Positions 55,139 through 63,931 of a stretch of DNA of 64,000 nucleotides are shown here, piece by piece (the stretch's first letter is position 1; the number at the start of each line of letters is the position of its first letter). The notes under the pieces are model-generated. The model made no database searches. It was not told where the DNA came from and was given only the letters and a program-made list of their open reading frames with translations. Both the position numbers and the translations under genes were made by a program. The stretch spans positions 248,001 through 312,000 of the forward strand of contig NZ_JACJON010000067.1 of assembly GCF_014695585.1 (NCBI RefSeq). Direction: 5' to 3'. The DNA is from Microcoleus sp. FACHB-831 (GTDB lineage: Bacteria > Cyanobacteriota > Cyanobacteriia > Cyanobacteriales > FACHB-T130).

Positions 55139-56029
55139 TTAGTTAAAAATTGCTCCATCTGGCATGATTGCTGCGCTCAGGTTTGCGCCTTTAAGGTTAG
55201 CCTGATAAAGGTTTTTGACTCCAGTTAGGTTAGCGCCGTTGAGGTTAACCCCACTCAGGTTAGTTCCAGCCATGTTGGCAAAACTTAGGTTAGCACCTCT
55301 CAAGTTAGCACCGCTCAGATTGACTTCGCTCAAGTCTGCCCAGCTTAAATCAGCTTTACTCAAATCTGCCCCACTTAAATTGGATTTGTGCAGATTTACC
55401 TTATGAAGGTAGGCTTGACTCAAGTCCATCCCTGCAAGTGAAGTATGAGGTGCTATCAAATAAGCACCAGCCTCGATGGGGTCAAAGTCTTCGGGAAACT
55501 TAGTGTATTCGTTATAAAGAACCCTTTGCAAGTTAGCATCGTGCAAGTTCGTCTCAGTCAGGTCTGCTTGATATAAGTGTGTGTGGTTCAGGTTGGCTAG
55601 ACTCAAGTTGGCTCCGCTCAAGTTGGCTCCACGCAGGTCGGCTAGACTCAAGTTAGCTCCGCTCAAGTCGGCTCCGATCAAGTCGGTGCCCATCAATTCG
55701 GCTAAGCTCAAGTTGGCGACTCTCAAATCAGCTCCAATCAGGTCGGCCAAACTTAGGTTGGCTACCCTCATGTCGGCGGCGATTAGGTCGGCTCCACTCA
55801 AGTCTGCTCTACGCAAGTCGGCTCTAACCAGCTCTGCACCTCGCAGGTTGGCTCCTCCCAAAGCAGCTCGGCTGAGAGTGGCACGGCTCAAAGTAGCGTT
55901 TTCGAGGTTGGCATGAGTTAGATCGGCAGCAGTTAGATTTGCTCCGCTCAGGTTGACGCCACTCAAGTCGGCTAGACAAAAATCTCTTTCTCCAGCTGCA
56001 TATTTTTGCAACAGTTCATCAGGGTTCAT
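55139..56029 (-). CDS. Pentapeptide repeat protein
   Basis: A 296-residue protein made almost entirely of A(D/N)LxX pentapeptides, which fold as a square right-handed beta-helix. The N-terminus MNPDELLQKYAAGERDFCLADLSGVNL is the usual cap. Near residues 165-200 the repeats are broken by a non-repeat segment (YNEYTKFPEDFDPIEAGAYL) and then resume for about 20 coils. There is no signal peptide. Function unknown; such proteins are very common in cyanobacteria. Confidence 0.93.
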   Translation of the reverse strand: MNPDELLQKYAAGERDFCLADLSGVNLSGANLTAADLTHANLENATLSRATLSRAALGGANLRGAELVRADLRRADLSGADLIAADMRVANLSLADLIGADLRVANLSLAELMGTDLIGADLSGANLSLADLRGANLSGANLSLANLNHTHLYQADLTETNLHDANLQRVLYNEYTKFPEDFDPIEAGAYLIAPHTSLAGMDLSQAYLHKVNLHKSNLSGADLSKADLSWADLSEVNLSGANLRGANLSFANMAGTNLSGVNLNGANLTGVKNLYQANLKGANLSAAIMPDGAIFN

Positions 56030-56044
56030 ATTAGAGATTTTATA

Positions 56045-56181
56045 GGGTGCATCCCATGAGGCGATCGCGCTACAAAAACGTTAGCGTTGATAGCCTGGAA
56101 AATAGCCCGCTCTATGGCAGGCTAACTGATGTGACGATAGCCCCAAATATTAGCTTTGGGGTAGAAATGGGAGATGCACCC
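56045..56181. mobile_element. Candidate MITE-like element with inverted ends
   Basis: GGGTGCATCCCAT (56045-56057) and ATGGGAGATGCACCC (56167-56181) are inverted ends differing by a 2-nt indel, enclosing 109 nt with no coding capacity. Inside is a CCCCAAA...TTTGGGG stem (about 56142-56162). This looks like a small non-autonomous element. No target duplication was confirmed. Confidence 0.45.
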
Positions 56182-56441
56182 GATTTCACTTACCTGAATG
56201 GCCGTAGTTCTTTAACAAGAGATTAAATAATTTGGCTTTTTTTGTCAATAGACAATTTGCCACTAGCTATTTAGTTAGGACGCGGTATAAATCCCTATTA
56301 GGGATAGAAATAGTTAAGAAAACAGAACTGCGATACATACCGAGATGGTATTTTCGCGCCAGCGTGCAATAGTTGGAGCTGTATTTACACAACCGTATGG
56401 GTGGCGCGATCGCATCCATTAAGAGCTGGCAACTCGCTAAT
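56182..56441. other. Intergenic sequence before the hemerythrin terminator
   Basis: No gene seen in the remainder of the roughly 500-nt interval; AT-rich with one HIP1-like site near 56406. Confidence 0.45.
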
Positions 56442-56476
56442 AAAAAGACACGCACCACTTAAAGTGGTGCGTGTCT
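56442..56476 (-). terminator. Strong rho-independent terminator of the hemerythrin gene
   Basis: On the minus strand, AGACACGCACCACTT and AAGTGGTGCGTGTCT (56476-56446) form a long, perfect hairpin followed by five T (56446-56442). Confidence 0.92.
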
Positions 56477-56528
56477 AATTCAAGCTACTTTCAAAAATCC
56501 ACAGGCTACAGCTTAAACCTACTTGCTG

Positions 56529-57575
56529 TTACTTGGTAGAAGCTGCCATTTCTTCCTGAACTTTGCTCTTAGCTGCTTTAAACTCGGTAGCCATTTGCTC
56601 TTTTTGCTCGTCGGTGCAATTCTTGTCGATTGCGGCGAACATAGTGCTTTCTTCTTGACGGATGTGATCGCCAACGGCTTCCATCAGTTGCTTAACTTTG
56701 TGTCGGAACTCATCGGCTGATTCGGGGTTGATAGCCTTGATTTCATCCAACATCCGCTTCATTTCGCTTTGCTCGTCGTAAAGCTCTTGAGTATTGTCAT
56801 CACCGTAGAAAGAACGGACGCGGGGATAGACAATTTGCTCTTCAGCTATAGCATGAGCAGTTAAATCTTTGTAAAGCTGACCGAAATACTCTTGGAGCTT
56901 CTGAGGATCTTTAGTAGCGCCAATTTCGGTGAATATTGTATTGGTCTTATTGTGGTCTAGTCTGATAAGGGTTTGGATGTTCATATCATCCTTATCAGTG
57001 TTTTGGGTAACAACGCTACCCATCACGCCTGAGAAGGCAGCGATCGCATCTTGAACCCGTCCCCACAGTCCTTGATCCGGTTCTTTTCCAGTCAGTTCGG
57101 TGACGCCCAAAACCTCAATAATGCCTTTCAATTGCTCTTGATGAGCGCGGTTTTCAAAGTTTATTGTGTTTAAAGGCCCAATCGCGACTTCAATATCAGC
57201 ACCGACTTTCTGAGCGCACTTGTGAACTAAAAGCCCCGCCATTACTTGCTTGTGCTTCAGTAGTTCGTGTTGAGATACTTTTTGATACAGAGAAAGCTCA
57301 TGTCCTTGCATCAATTGTTGAGCTTGCTCGATCATCTTCTTACTGGTTTCGCGGGGTTCTCCCTTGACACCATACTGAACAATTACAGTCTCTAGAATGC
57401 CCAGATTTTTCCGGTCGTCTTCGAGCATATCGTGTATGCGCTTGCGAATAGCTTCATCTGAAATTGCAGAAACAAATTGTTCTTCATTAGAAATTAGCAG
57501 TTGTTGAAGTTCTTTCATGTCTGCCAATTCCATTGCGATCGCAATGCGCTTTGTATCGTCCAGTGTTGCTACCAT
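56529..57575 (-). CDS. Hemerythrin (HHE) domain protein, paralogue 1
   Basis: A 348-residue protein in two parts. The N-terminal half (about 1-165) is a helical, ferritin-like bundle (KELQQLLISNEEQFVSAISDE, HELLKHKQVMAGLLVHKCAQ). The C-terminal half is an HHE hemerythrin domain with RLDHNKTNTIF, YKDLTAHAIAEEQIVYPRV, YDEQSEMKRML and AVGDHIRQEESTMF, containing the His and Glu ligands for a di-iron site. It could bind oxygen, NO or iron, or protect against peroxide; sequence does not say which. The paralogue at 57978 is upstream on the same strand, about 400 nt away. Confidence 0.88.
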   Translation of the reverse strand: MVATLDDTKRIAIAMELADMKELQQLLISNEEQFVSAISDEAIRKRIHDMLEDDRKNLGILETVIVQYGVKGEPRETSKKMIEQAQQLMQGHELSLYQKVSQHELLKHKQVMAGLLVHKCAQKVGADIEVAIGPLNTINFENRAHQEQLKGIIEVLGVTELTGKEPDQGLWGRVQDAIAAFSGVMGSVVTQNTDKDDMNIQTLIRLDHNKTNTIFTEIGATKDPQKLQEYFGQLYKDLTAHAIAEEQIVYPRVRSFYGDDNTQELYDEQSEMKRMLDEIKAINPESADEFRHKVKQLMEAVGDHIRQEESTMFAAIDKNCTDEQKEQMATEFKAAKSKVQEEMAASTK

Positions 57576-57977
57576 TCGTTTTTTCCTTTTAAATTATTAT
57601 TAAGTGAAATCTTTCCTAATCATGGCGCAGACCCTTGAGCAATTCATCTTTCTTCCGAATGAGCAAAAAAAATATTTCTTATAACTTATAAGGTGTAAAA
57701 ATTTTTAACTCCTAGTTACTCAGCTCTATATATAGGGCAAATTGTGATATTTCAGAGGTTCAGATACCCGACTTTTCTAAGATGCGGAGTATCTCGCCTT
57801 CAAAACCTCACTCTATTCCTTCTTATTAATACCCTTTAATAAAAAGACACTAGGCAATTTTATAAATATTGCCTAGCGCTAAATCACCTAATCGGGATTA
57901 CTAATTGAGTTGTTTATATCTAGGAGTTACTTTTTTAAGTACTCCTAGATTTTATTAAGACCGAGCAGGCTAATTAA
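57576..57977. other. Spacer between hemerythrin paralogues
   Basis: No gene. CTAGGAGTTACTT and AAGTACTCCTAG (about 57920-57948) form an imperfect stem-loop just after the upstream paralogue (minus strand), possibly its terminator. Confidence 0.5.
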
Positions 57978-59009
57978 TTACTTGCTAGCAGCTGCAAACT
58001 TGTCTTGTACTTGGCTCTTAGCTGATTTGAACTGGGTAGCCAGTTGCTTTTGTTGTTCGTGGCTGAAGTTGTCGCGGATTTTGGGGAACATCTCGTTTTC
58101 TTCTTGACCAACGTGATGCCGAACTGCCGCCATCAACTTCTCAACTTGTCCTTTGAAATCCTCTGAAGCGGGGTTGAGAGACTTAATTGTCTCCAGCATC
58201 TGCTTCATTTCAGCTTGCTCTTGATACAAGTCTTGGGTTTCGTCGTAGTAAGGACGTACTGCGGGGTAAACTACTTGCTCTTCAGCTTCGGAGTGGGCGG
58301 TCAGATCTTTATATAGTTGACCGTAAAACTCTTGGATCTTATGAGCATCATTGCTGCCTAAAATTTGCACAAACAGCGTGTCAGTCTTGGTGTGATCCAT
58401 GCGGATGATTTGCTCGATGGTCATCTCGTCATCTGTACGAGTAACCACGCTACCTGCGACGCCTGTCACTGCTGCAACAGCATCTTGAACTCGTGCCCAC
58501 AGACCTTGATCGGGATCTTTTCCAGTTAGTTCGCGAACGCCTAGAATTTCTAGAATTCCTTTTAGTTGCTCTTGGTGGGCGCGGTTCTCGAAGTTAACCG
58601 TATTTAGTGGAGTGATGGCAGCTTCAATGTCAGCGCCGACAACTTGGGCAGCTTTGTGGATTAAGATACCGCCCATCGCTGCTTTATGCTTTAGCAACTC
58701 ATGCTGAGATACTTTTTCAAAAATTGTCAGTTCAGAACCTTTCATTAGTTTCTGAACTTCTTCAATCATTTTTACAGTTGTTTCCTTCGGCTCGCCTTTA
58801 ACACCGTATTGGACAATTACGGTATCGAGAACGCCGAGGTTTTTCCGGTCGTCATCGAGCATATCTTGTATGCGCTTGCGAATATCTTCATCCGCAATTG
58901 CAGATACAAATTGCTCTTCGTTGGCAATCAATAGATTTTGCAGCGCTTTGATATCTGCCAATTTAGTGGCGATCGCAATACGCTTTGTATCATCAATTGT
59001 CGTAACCAT
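57978..59009 (-). CDS. Hemerythrin (HHE) domain protein, paralogue 2
   Basis: A 343-residue paralogue of 56529-57575, alike along its whole length. It has KALQNLLIANEEQFVSAIADE, HELLKHKAAMGGILIHKAAQ, RMDHTKTDTLF, YKDLTAHSEAEEQVVYPAV, YQEQAEMKQML and VRHHVGQEENEMF. The iron ligands are conserved in both copies. The Cys of copy 1 (VHKCAQ) is Ala here. Both copies have their own transcript ends, so they may be expressed separately. Confidence 0.88.
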   Translation of the reverse strand: MVTTIDDTKRIAIATKLADIKALQNLLIANEEQFVSAIADEDIRKRIQDMLDDDRKNLGVLDTVIVQYGVKGEPKETTVKMIEEVQKLMKGSELTIFEKVSQHELLKHKAAMGGILIHKAAQVVGADIEAAITPLNTVNFENRAHQEQLKGILEILGVRELTGKDPDQGLWARVQDAVAAVTGVAGSVVTRTDDEMTIEQIIRMDHTKTDTLFVQILGSNDAHKIQEFYGQLYKDLTAHSEAEEQVVYPAVRPYYDETQDLYQEQAEMKQMLETIKSLNPASEDFKGQVEKLMAAVRHHVGQEENEMFPKIRDNFSHEQQKQLATQFKSAKSQVQDKFAAASK

Positions 59010-59439
59010 TCTGTGATCTCCTCTGTGTGTTCTCGAACTCTCAATATATTTTGAGAATCACATACAAATTAGCTAGAGCCATCCGTCTTTTGACTGATCC
59101 ACATCATTTATAACCTGTGGCTTGCTTTGACACTAATTCAATCTGTGCAACGCACAAAATTTTGTTTGCCTTTAGTTTTTTTTGTGAGAAAGTTAATGGT
59201 AAATATATATTTTGTCATCTATCAAAAATTTGATTCTAAAAAAAATATGCCCTATCCTAAGTCATATTCCTTTGGAAATAGACAGCTAAAAAAATAAATG
59301 AGCGAACCGTGAAAGCATCCAATTATCTGCTTGAAGATAGATAAGCTTACATGATTTTTTCCACCGTCAGACAGATAAATTTATTAAATTCGATCGCATA
59401 AAGTAACACTTTACAAGCACACACTCGGAGATTGCCTTA
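59010..59439. other. Divergent AT-rich intergenic region
   Basis: No gene seen. Probably contains the promoters of the hemerythrin gene (minus) and the DUF2993 gene (plus). Confidence 0.5.
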
Positions 59440-60183
59440 GTGACTCAAGAACAGGCAGGGCTGGCGCAACAAGCGCTGAACAAAGTAGCAGAGATGGGAC
59501 TAGCCAGCCAAGTAGATGCTGTCGATAAAGTAGATATAGATGTCCGCACAGATCCGCTCAAGCTGGCGCAGGGAGAAGTAGACTCAGTGGCGATCGCTGG
59601 CGACGGTCTGACTATCCTCCAAGACTTGCGATTAGAGCAATTAGATCTGGAAACGGGTAACGTTAGCATCGACCTATTGAGCGCTGTTTTTGGAAAAGTT
59701 GAACTAACCCAACCCACAGATGCAAAGGTGCGCGTGGTGTTAATTCAAGCAGATCTGAACCACGCTCTTAACTCTAAGCTTGCCCGCAATTGGGTGCGAA
59801 ACCAAAACTTTCAAGTGTTGGGTAAAACTTATAGTATTGAGCTAAAGCAGGTAGAATGCGACTTACCCGGTGACGGCGAAATATTGTTTACCGCTGGGTT
59901 GCTGTTACGCGCGGAGGATAAGAGTTATCCAATTGTTGCCTCAGTTGTACTGTGGATGGGCGACAACGGAGATACTGTGTGCCTGCGACAGAGTAAGTTT
60001 GCTGAAGGCGAAGACTTGCCCATAGAAATTACAGCGGCTTTGTTGATGAGGGTCAGCACGCTGCTGAAACAGCGCTACATTAAACAGAAAGATTTCTCCC
60101 TGAATATTGAGCAAATAGCTGTGGAAGCAGGAAGAATTGTCGTGCAAGTTAAAGCCCGCGTGGAGCGCGTTCCTGTAGAATAA
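59440..60183 (+). CDS. DUF2993 family protein, paralogue 1
   Basis: A 247-residue protein. QVDAVDKVDIDVRTDPLKLAQGEVDSVAIAGDGL is the DUF2993 pattern, a lipid-binding tubular fold related to LmeA/BPI-like proteins. No signal peptide is seen. It starts with GTG 59440; no better start is in frame. The next gene is a paralogue 146 nt downstream. A role in membrane lipid handling is inferred from the family. Confidence 0.82.
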   Translation: MTQEQAGLAQQALNKVAEMGLASQVDAVDKVDIDVRTDPLKLAQGEVDSVAIAGDGLTILQDLRLEQLDLETGNVSIDLLSAVFGKVELTQPTDAKVRVVLIQADLNHALNSKLARNWVRNQNFQVLGKTYSIELKQVECDLPGDGEILFTAGLLLRAEDKSYPIVASVVLWMGDNGDTVCLRQSKFAEGEDLPIEITAALLMRVSTLLKQRYIKQKDFSLNIEQIAVEAGRIVVQVKARVERVPVE

Positions 60184-60329
60184 CGATTGAAATAGTTGGG
60201 ATTATCTCGTTAAGAATATGTGCGCTGTGCCTTTAGATACAATTGCCTTCCTTCCACCATCAGGCAGATACAATTTTTAATACAGATGGCCTAGATTGAC
60301 TCAATAAGAGAACCGTAGGAGATGACAGA

Positions 60330-61067
60330 GTGACGACCGATAATCTAGGGCAGCAGGCACTGAACAAAGCGGCAGAAATAGGGCTATCTAGCCAACTCGA
60401 TGAAGTAGATAAATTAGAGGTAGATGTCCAAACCGATCCGTTTAAGTTGGTTCAGGGACAGGTAGATAAAGTAACAGTTGAAGGCGAAGGTCTGGTGATG
60501 CAAAAAGACCTCCGCATGGATGAACTGGAGATGCAAATGAATAACATCGCCATCAATCCACTCAGCGCCGCTTTTGGAAAAATTGAACTTACTAAACCAA
60601 CAGATGCCAGCGTTCGTGCTGTTTTAATTCAAGAAGATATTAACCGCGCTTTTAATTCTGAATTTGTTGGCACGATGCTAAAAGATCAGAAACTTCACGT
60701 TAACGGTCAACTCATGACCGTTGATACGCAGCAAGTGGATTTTAAACTGCCGGGTGATGGCAAGGTAGCTTTAAGCGCTAATGTGCTTTTGCGCGAAACT
60801 GGCGAAACAAAGTTGGTGTCTTTTACTGCTATGCCTAGCGCTAGCGCGGATGGGCAGAGCATTTCTCTCAAGCAAGTCCAGTACGCAGAGGGCGAGGAGA
60901 TATCGCCCGAACTTACGGAAGCGCTGCTAAATAAAGCTAGCGAAATTTTAAACCTTCGTAACTTTGATTTGGAGGGAATGACGCTGCGAATACAGAAGCT
61001 AGATGTTGAGGCAGGCAAAATTACGCTTTTTGCTGATGCCTATGTTGAGAAAATCCCCGCAGCTTAA
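60330..61067 (+). CDS. DUF2993 family protein, paralogue 2
   Basis: A 245-residue paralogue of the preceding gene: NKAAEIGLSSQLDEVDKLEVDVQTDPFKLVQGQVD, NPLSAAFGKIELTKPTDASVRAVLIQEDINRAFNSEF, and a closing ITLFADAYVEKIP. It uses GTG 60330, preceded by AGGAG at 11 nt. The two copies share the whole length, pointing to a tandem duplication. Confidence 0.82.
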   Translation: MTTDNLGQQALNKAAEIGLSSQLDEVDKLEVDVQTDPFKLVQGQVDKVTVEGEGLVMQKDLRMDELEMQMNNIAINPLSAAFGKIELTKPTDASVRAVLIQEDINRAFNSEFVGTMLKDQKLHVNGQLMTVDTQQVDFKLPGDGKVALSANVLLRETGETKLVSFTAMPSASADGQSISLKQVQYAEGEEISPELTEALLNKASEILNLRNFDLEGMTLRIQKLDVEAGKITLFADAYVEKIPAA

Positions 61068-61175
61068 CATCTTAGTTTTGCGAACAGGGAGCGATCGCCT
61101 CCTGTTTGCAAGGTGTTAAAACCACTGCGAGAAGGTGCTTTTAGTACTAAAAATCATAGAAACAACAAGAGTAAT

Positions 61176-61706
61176 ATGACACAGACACCAACTCCGAGTA
61201 TCCCGCCGCTTATTGAGAGTGATGAGAGAGAGTTTCTCGACAGCGGCGTACCCAGTACAGTCGCGATCGCCAAGCATCCCTTACATCCCCTCATTGTTAC
61301 TTTCCCCATTGCTTTTCTGACGGGGGCACCAGCAGCCGATATAGCCTACTGGTTTACAAAAGATCCCTTCTGGGGACGCGCTGCTTTCTGGCTATTACTC
61401 GCTGGGTTGATAAGCGGTGTCGTAGCAGCCCTCACAGGTATGGCAGACTTCCTAAAAATTGAACGTGTCAGAAAGCGCACTGCTGGTTGGGCGCACATGG
61501 TACTCAACGTTGCATCTCTGGGGCTAACAATTGTCAACGTGTTTCTGCGATGGGGTAACACCGAGGGGGCAATATTACCCACAGGGTTGACTATTTCAGT
61601 TATTGTGGCGGCGCTTCTCGGTCTTTCTGGTTGGTACGGAGCGGAACTGGTCTACAGGCATAAAGTTGCTGTGATTGGCAACGGCAACCCGAATGAACCA
61701 TCCTAA
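61176..61706 (+). CDS. DUF2231 membrane protein
   Basis: A 176-residue protein with four hydrophobic helices. The family motif HPLHPLIVTFPIAFLTGAPAADI lies at about 34-56, followed by LLLAGLISGVVAALTGMADFLKI, a basic loop and MVLNVASLGLTIVNVFLR. The paired His may bind heme or metal; function unknown. ATG 61176 is preferred to the in-frame TTG 61113, which would add 21 basic residues. A terminator follows. Confidence 0.85.
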   Translation: MTQTPTPSIPPLIESDEREFLDSGVPSTVAIAKHPLHPLIVTFPIAFLTGAPAADIAYWFTKDPFWGRAAFWLLLAGLISGVVAALTGMADFLKIERVRKRTAGWAHMVLNVASLGLTIVNVFLRWGNTEGAILPTGLTISVIVAALLGLSGWYGAELVYRHKVAVIGNGNPNEPS

Positions 61707-61796
61707 CTGAAGCCCGTAGAAGGTGGGGTTGAGGAATCGCGATTATCGGGTAAGTCGTCGGTCAGCAAAAACTACTTTGTTCTTTGCCTTTTTAGT

Positions 61797-61850
61797 GCCT
61801 GTTTGGGGGATAATCTCTCTCAGACAGGCTTTGCTGTTTTTGCTGTTTTA
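61797..61850 (+). terminator. Terminator after the DUF2231 gene
   Basis: GCCTGTTTG (61797-61805) and CAGACAGGC (61821-61829) form a 9-bp stem with one wobble, followed by T-rich TTTGCTGTTTTTGC. Confidence 0.6.
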
Positions 61851-61921
61851 AGATACGTGCGGGGTGCATAAAAACGCTGGTCTACCAACAAAACCCAGCG
61901 GCGATCGCAGGTAAAAAGTTG

Positions 61922-62341
61922 ATGCTTACAAATGTAACCCTTCGCAGACATACAATCCTCTCGCTTCTGATCGTTGTCCCGGTTGGCTTGCTATCAAAAA
62001 AATATATCGGCCCTGCTCACGAATGGGTCAATGATTATCTCGGGGATGTTTTATACGAAATTTTTTGGTGTTTGTTCATATTTTTATTAATTCCTACTCG
62101 CAAATCACTACGTCAAATTCCTGTGTGGGTATTTGGCGTCACCTGTGCAATTGAATTCCTACAACTTTGGAATCAACCAGCTTTAAATTCATTTCGCTCC
62201 ACTCTGCTTGGCAAATTACTGCTGGGAAGTTCTTTCGACTGGCTGGATTTCCCTCATTATGTATTGGGCAGTATTTTAGGTTGGTTGTGGTTGCGACAAA
62301 TTGCTAGGTTTCATGAATCTCATCCCAAACCTCGACAATAG
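61922..62341 (+). CDS. DUF2809 membrane protein
   Basis: A 139-residue protein with four predicted helices (ILSLLIVVPVGLLS, VLYEIFWCLFIFLLI, VWVFGVTCAIEFLQLW, YVLGSILGWLWLRQ). The conserved DYLGDVLYEIFW and STLLGKLLLGSSFDWLDFPHYVLG are DUF2809 landmarks. The first codon pair is TTG ATG; ATG 61922 is used. Function unknown. It is convergent with and immediately adjacent to the heptad-repeat gene. Confidence 0.85.
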   Translation: MLTNVTLRRHTILSLLIVVPVGLLSKKYIGPAHEWVNDYLGDVLYEIFWCLFIFLLIPTRKSLRQIPVWVFGVTCAIEFLQLWNQPALNSFRSTLLGKLLLGSSFDWLDFPHYVLGSILGWLWLRQIARFHESHPKPRQ

Positions 62342-62764
62342 CTAGGGACGAGGCAGAGAAATTACTCTTTGAGACTTATAGTAGTTTTGCCGCCAATAAC
62401 GCTTGCGGCCTAAGTGCAGTCCCTGTGAATTATTTAGTTTGGGTCGCCAGCTTTTCAGCTTTCTTTTTTCCTCTTTTATATACAGGCTGATAGTTATTAG
62501 CTGCTCGGCTATTATTATGAGTTTCTCGCTTGCAGCTATTAGCTTATCGCTTATTGTTATCAGCTTATCTACTTTGGTAACTATTTTATTGTTGGTAACA
62601 AATAGCTGCTCGCTTGAGGCTATAAGAGCGTGGCTTCTGACTATCACCTCATCTGACTTTGCCGCTAATTCTTTATTCTTCGCACATAGCGCCTTGCTTG
62701 CAACTATTAATTCTTGGCTTCTAGCTATCAGCTCAGCTGATTTTTCTGCTATTTGTTCGTTCAT
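62342..62764 (-). CDS. Heptad-repeat coiled-coil protein
   Basis: About 140 residues, not recognised. Residues 3-95 are built from seven-residue units of the type xxxSxEL / IxASxxL (AEKSAELIARSQELIVASKAL...ITISDKLIAASEKLIIIAEQL), predicting one long helix or coiled coil. A basic C-terminus follows (KEEKRKLKSWRPKL). The start is placed at ATG 62764. The in-frame extension to 62815 reads through a 20-bp inverted repeat and is unlikely. The stop at 62342 directly abuts the DUF2809 stop. Confidence 0.6.
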   Translation of the reverse strand: MNEQIAEKSAELIARSQELIVASKALCAKNKELAAKSDEVIVRSHALIASSEQLFVTNNKIVTKVDKLITISDKLIAASEKLIIIAEQLITISLYIKEEKRKLKSWRPKLNNSQGLHLGRKRYWRQNYYKSQRVISLPRP

Positions 62765-62775
62765 ATTATAATTTT

Positions 62776-62824
62776 GCTTAGCGAATGACGCCAAACGCTT
62801 TGGGTTTGGCGTCATTCGCTAAGC
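62776..62824. repeat. Perfect 20-bp inverted repeat
   Basis: Arms at 62776-62795 and 62805-62824 (GCTTAGCGAATGACG...) are fully complementary around a 9-nt loop, just upstream of the heptad-repeat gene. It could be an operator, a terminator relic or a palindromic element. Confidence 0.85.
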
Positions 62825-63223
62825 AGAGCAAGATTTGCTGCTTTCTGTCGCCGCCCTTCGTTTTTAGCCAGGTTTGCAGTTCAGCTTTGGGGAGTTGATA
62901 CCTATGGTTTGGGTTGGTTTGAGCCTAAACAAGAGCTTACATTTGCCCTTATAAGGACGAACGATCGCCGTAGAATCTTAGCCTATTTATTCACTCAAGC
63001 CAGTAACAGCCTTTTAGTCGGCTAACTGGATTTTTTGTTTAAAGGCTCACACCTTACTTTAGTTACAATCTAATCGCTATTATTTGACGCAACTTCTATC
63101 CTAAGAGCGAGGTTGAAATTAAGGTTGTCTGTCACTTTATATACCAAATCGCCTAATCATAGCAGAGGTTGGAGGAGGCATCAAATCTGGCGATCGCTCT
63201 TTAGGGCTAATAGCCCAAGTCGT
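62825..63223. other. Intergenic region
   Basis: No gene seen. The DUF167 frame is open back to 63113, but the added residues are repeat-like (with a HIP1 site) and not family-like. Confidence 0.5.
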
Positions 63224-63457
63224 ATGAAAAAACAAGTAAAAGTAAAACCAAATTCCAGACAACAAAAAATAGAAGAAGAAACCGATGGTAGCCTGACAGT
63301 ACATCTAAAATCGCCGCCAGTCGATGGCAAGGCAAATGACGAGTTAATTCAAATATTAGCCAAAAAATTTGACGTGCCAAAATCAAGCATCAGAATTAAA
63401 TCTGGTTTATCATCAAAAAATAAGTTAATTGAAATAGATACAGATTCAGAGGATTAG
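63224..63457 (+). CDS. DUF167 (YggU-type) protein
   Basis: A 77-residue protein with the family pattern [45 protein letters not shown] and [17 protein letters not shown]. The small alpha/beta fold is widespread and of unknown role. The start at ATG 63224 fits the usual family length. Confidence 0.9.
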   Translation: MKKQVKVKPNSRQQKIEEETDGSLTVHLKSPPVDGKANDELIQILAKKFDVPKSSIRIKSGLSSKNKLIEIDTDSED

Positions 63458-63544
63458 TAAGATAGTTAAATTACCCAGCCAGTCTTCGTTATAAAATAGA
63501 AAAGTTACGAAATTTTCCCACTTAGCTTATAAAGTAAAACTAAC

Positions 63545-63931
63545 ATGACACAACACGTTTTATTAGTCGATGATGAAGAAGCCTTGCGTACCAGCCTGAG
63601 CTACGCTTTAGTGAAAGAAGGCTATGAAGTCACCACTGCTGCTGATGGGCTGACAGCACTAAAATTGTTTCACAAACAAGTCCCGGACGTTGTTATTTTA
63701 GACTTAATGCTACCTGTAATAGATGGCATGGAGTTTTGTTGGCGCATCCGAGCATTTTCTGACATACCTATCTTGATGCTGACAGCCAAAGACCAAGACA
63801 TTGATAAAGTATGGGGGCTAGAAGCGGGTGCAGATGATTATGTCACTAAACCATTTAATACGAGAGAACTTCTAGCGCGGCTCAAGGCATTGCTGCGCCG
63901 TCGCGGTGCGAGTAAAACAATCGACAAATAG
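63545..63931 (+). CDS. Response regulator, receiver domain only
   Basis: A 128-residue CheY-like protein. It has the acidic pair (LLVDDEEAL), the phospho-acceptor Asp in DVVILDLMLP (about 54), Thr in MLTAKD and Lys in TKPF (about 105). The sequence resembles the receivers of OmpR-type regulators, including the ARLKALLRRRG linker, but stops at SKTIDK with no DNA-binding domain. It could be a true single-domain regulator or a truncated OmpR-type protein. Only 69 nt remain to the window edge. Confidence 0.88.
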   Translation: MTQHVLLVDDEEALRTSLSYALVKEGYEVTTAADGLTALKLFHKQVPDVVILDLMLPVIDGMEFCWRIRAFSDIPILMLTAKDQDIDKVWGLEAGADDYVTKPFNTRELLARLKALLRRRGASKTIDK

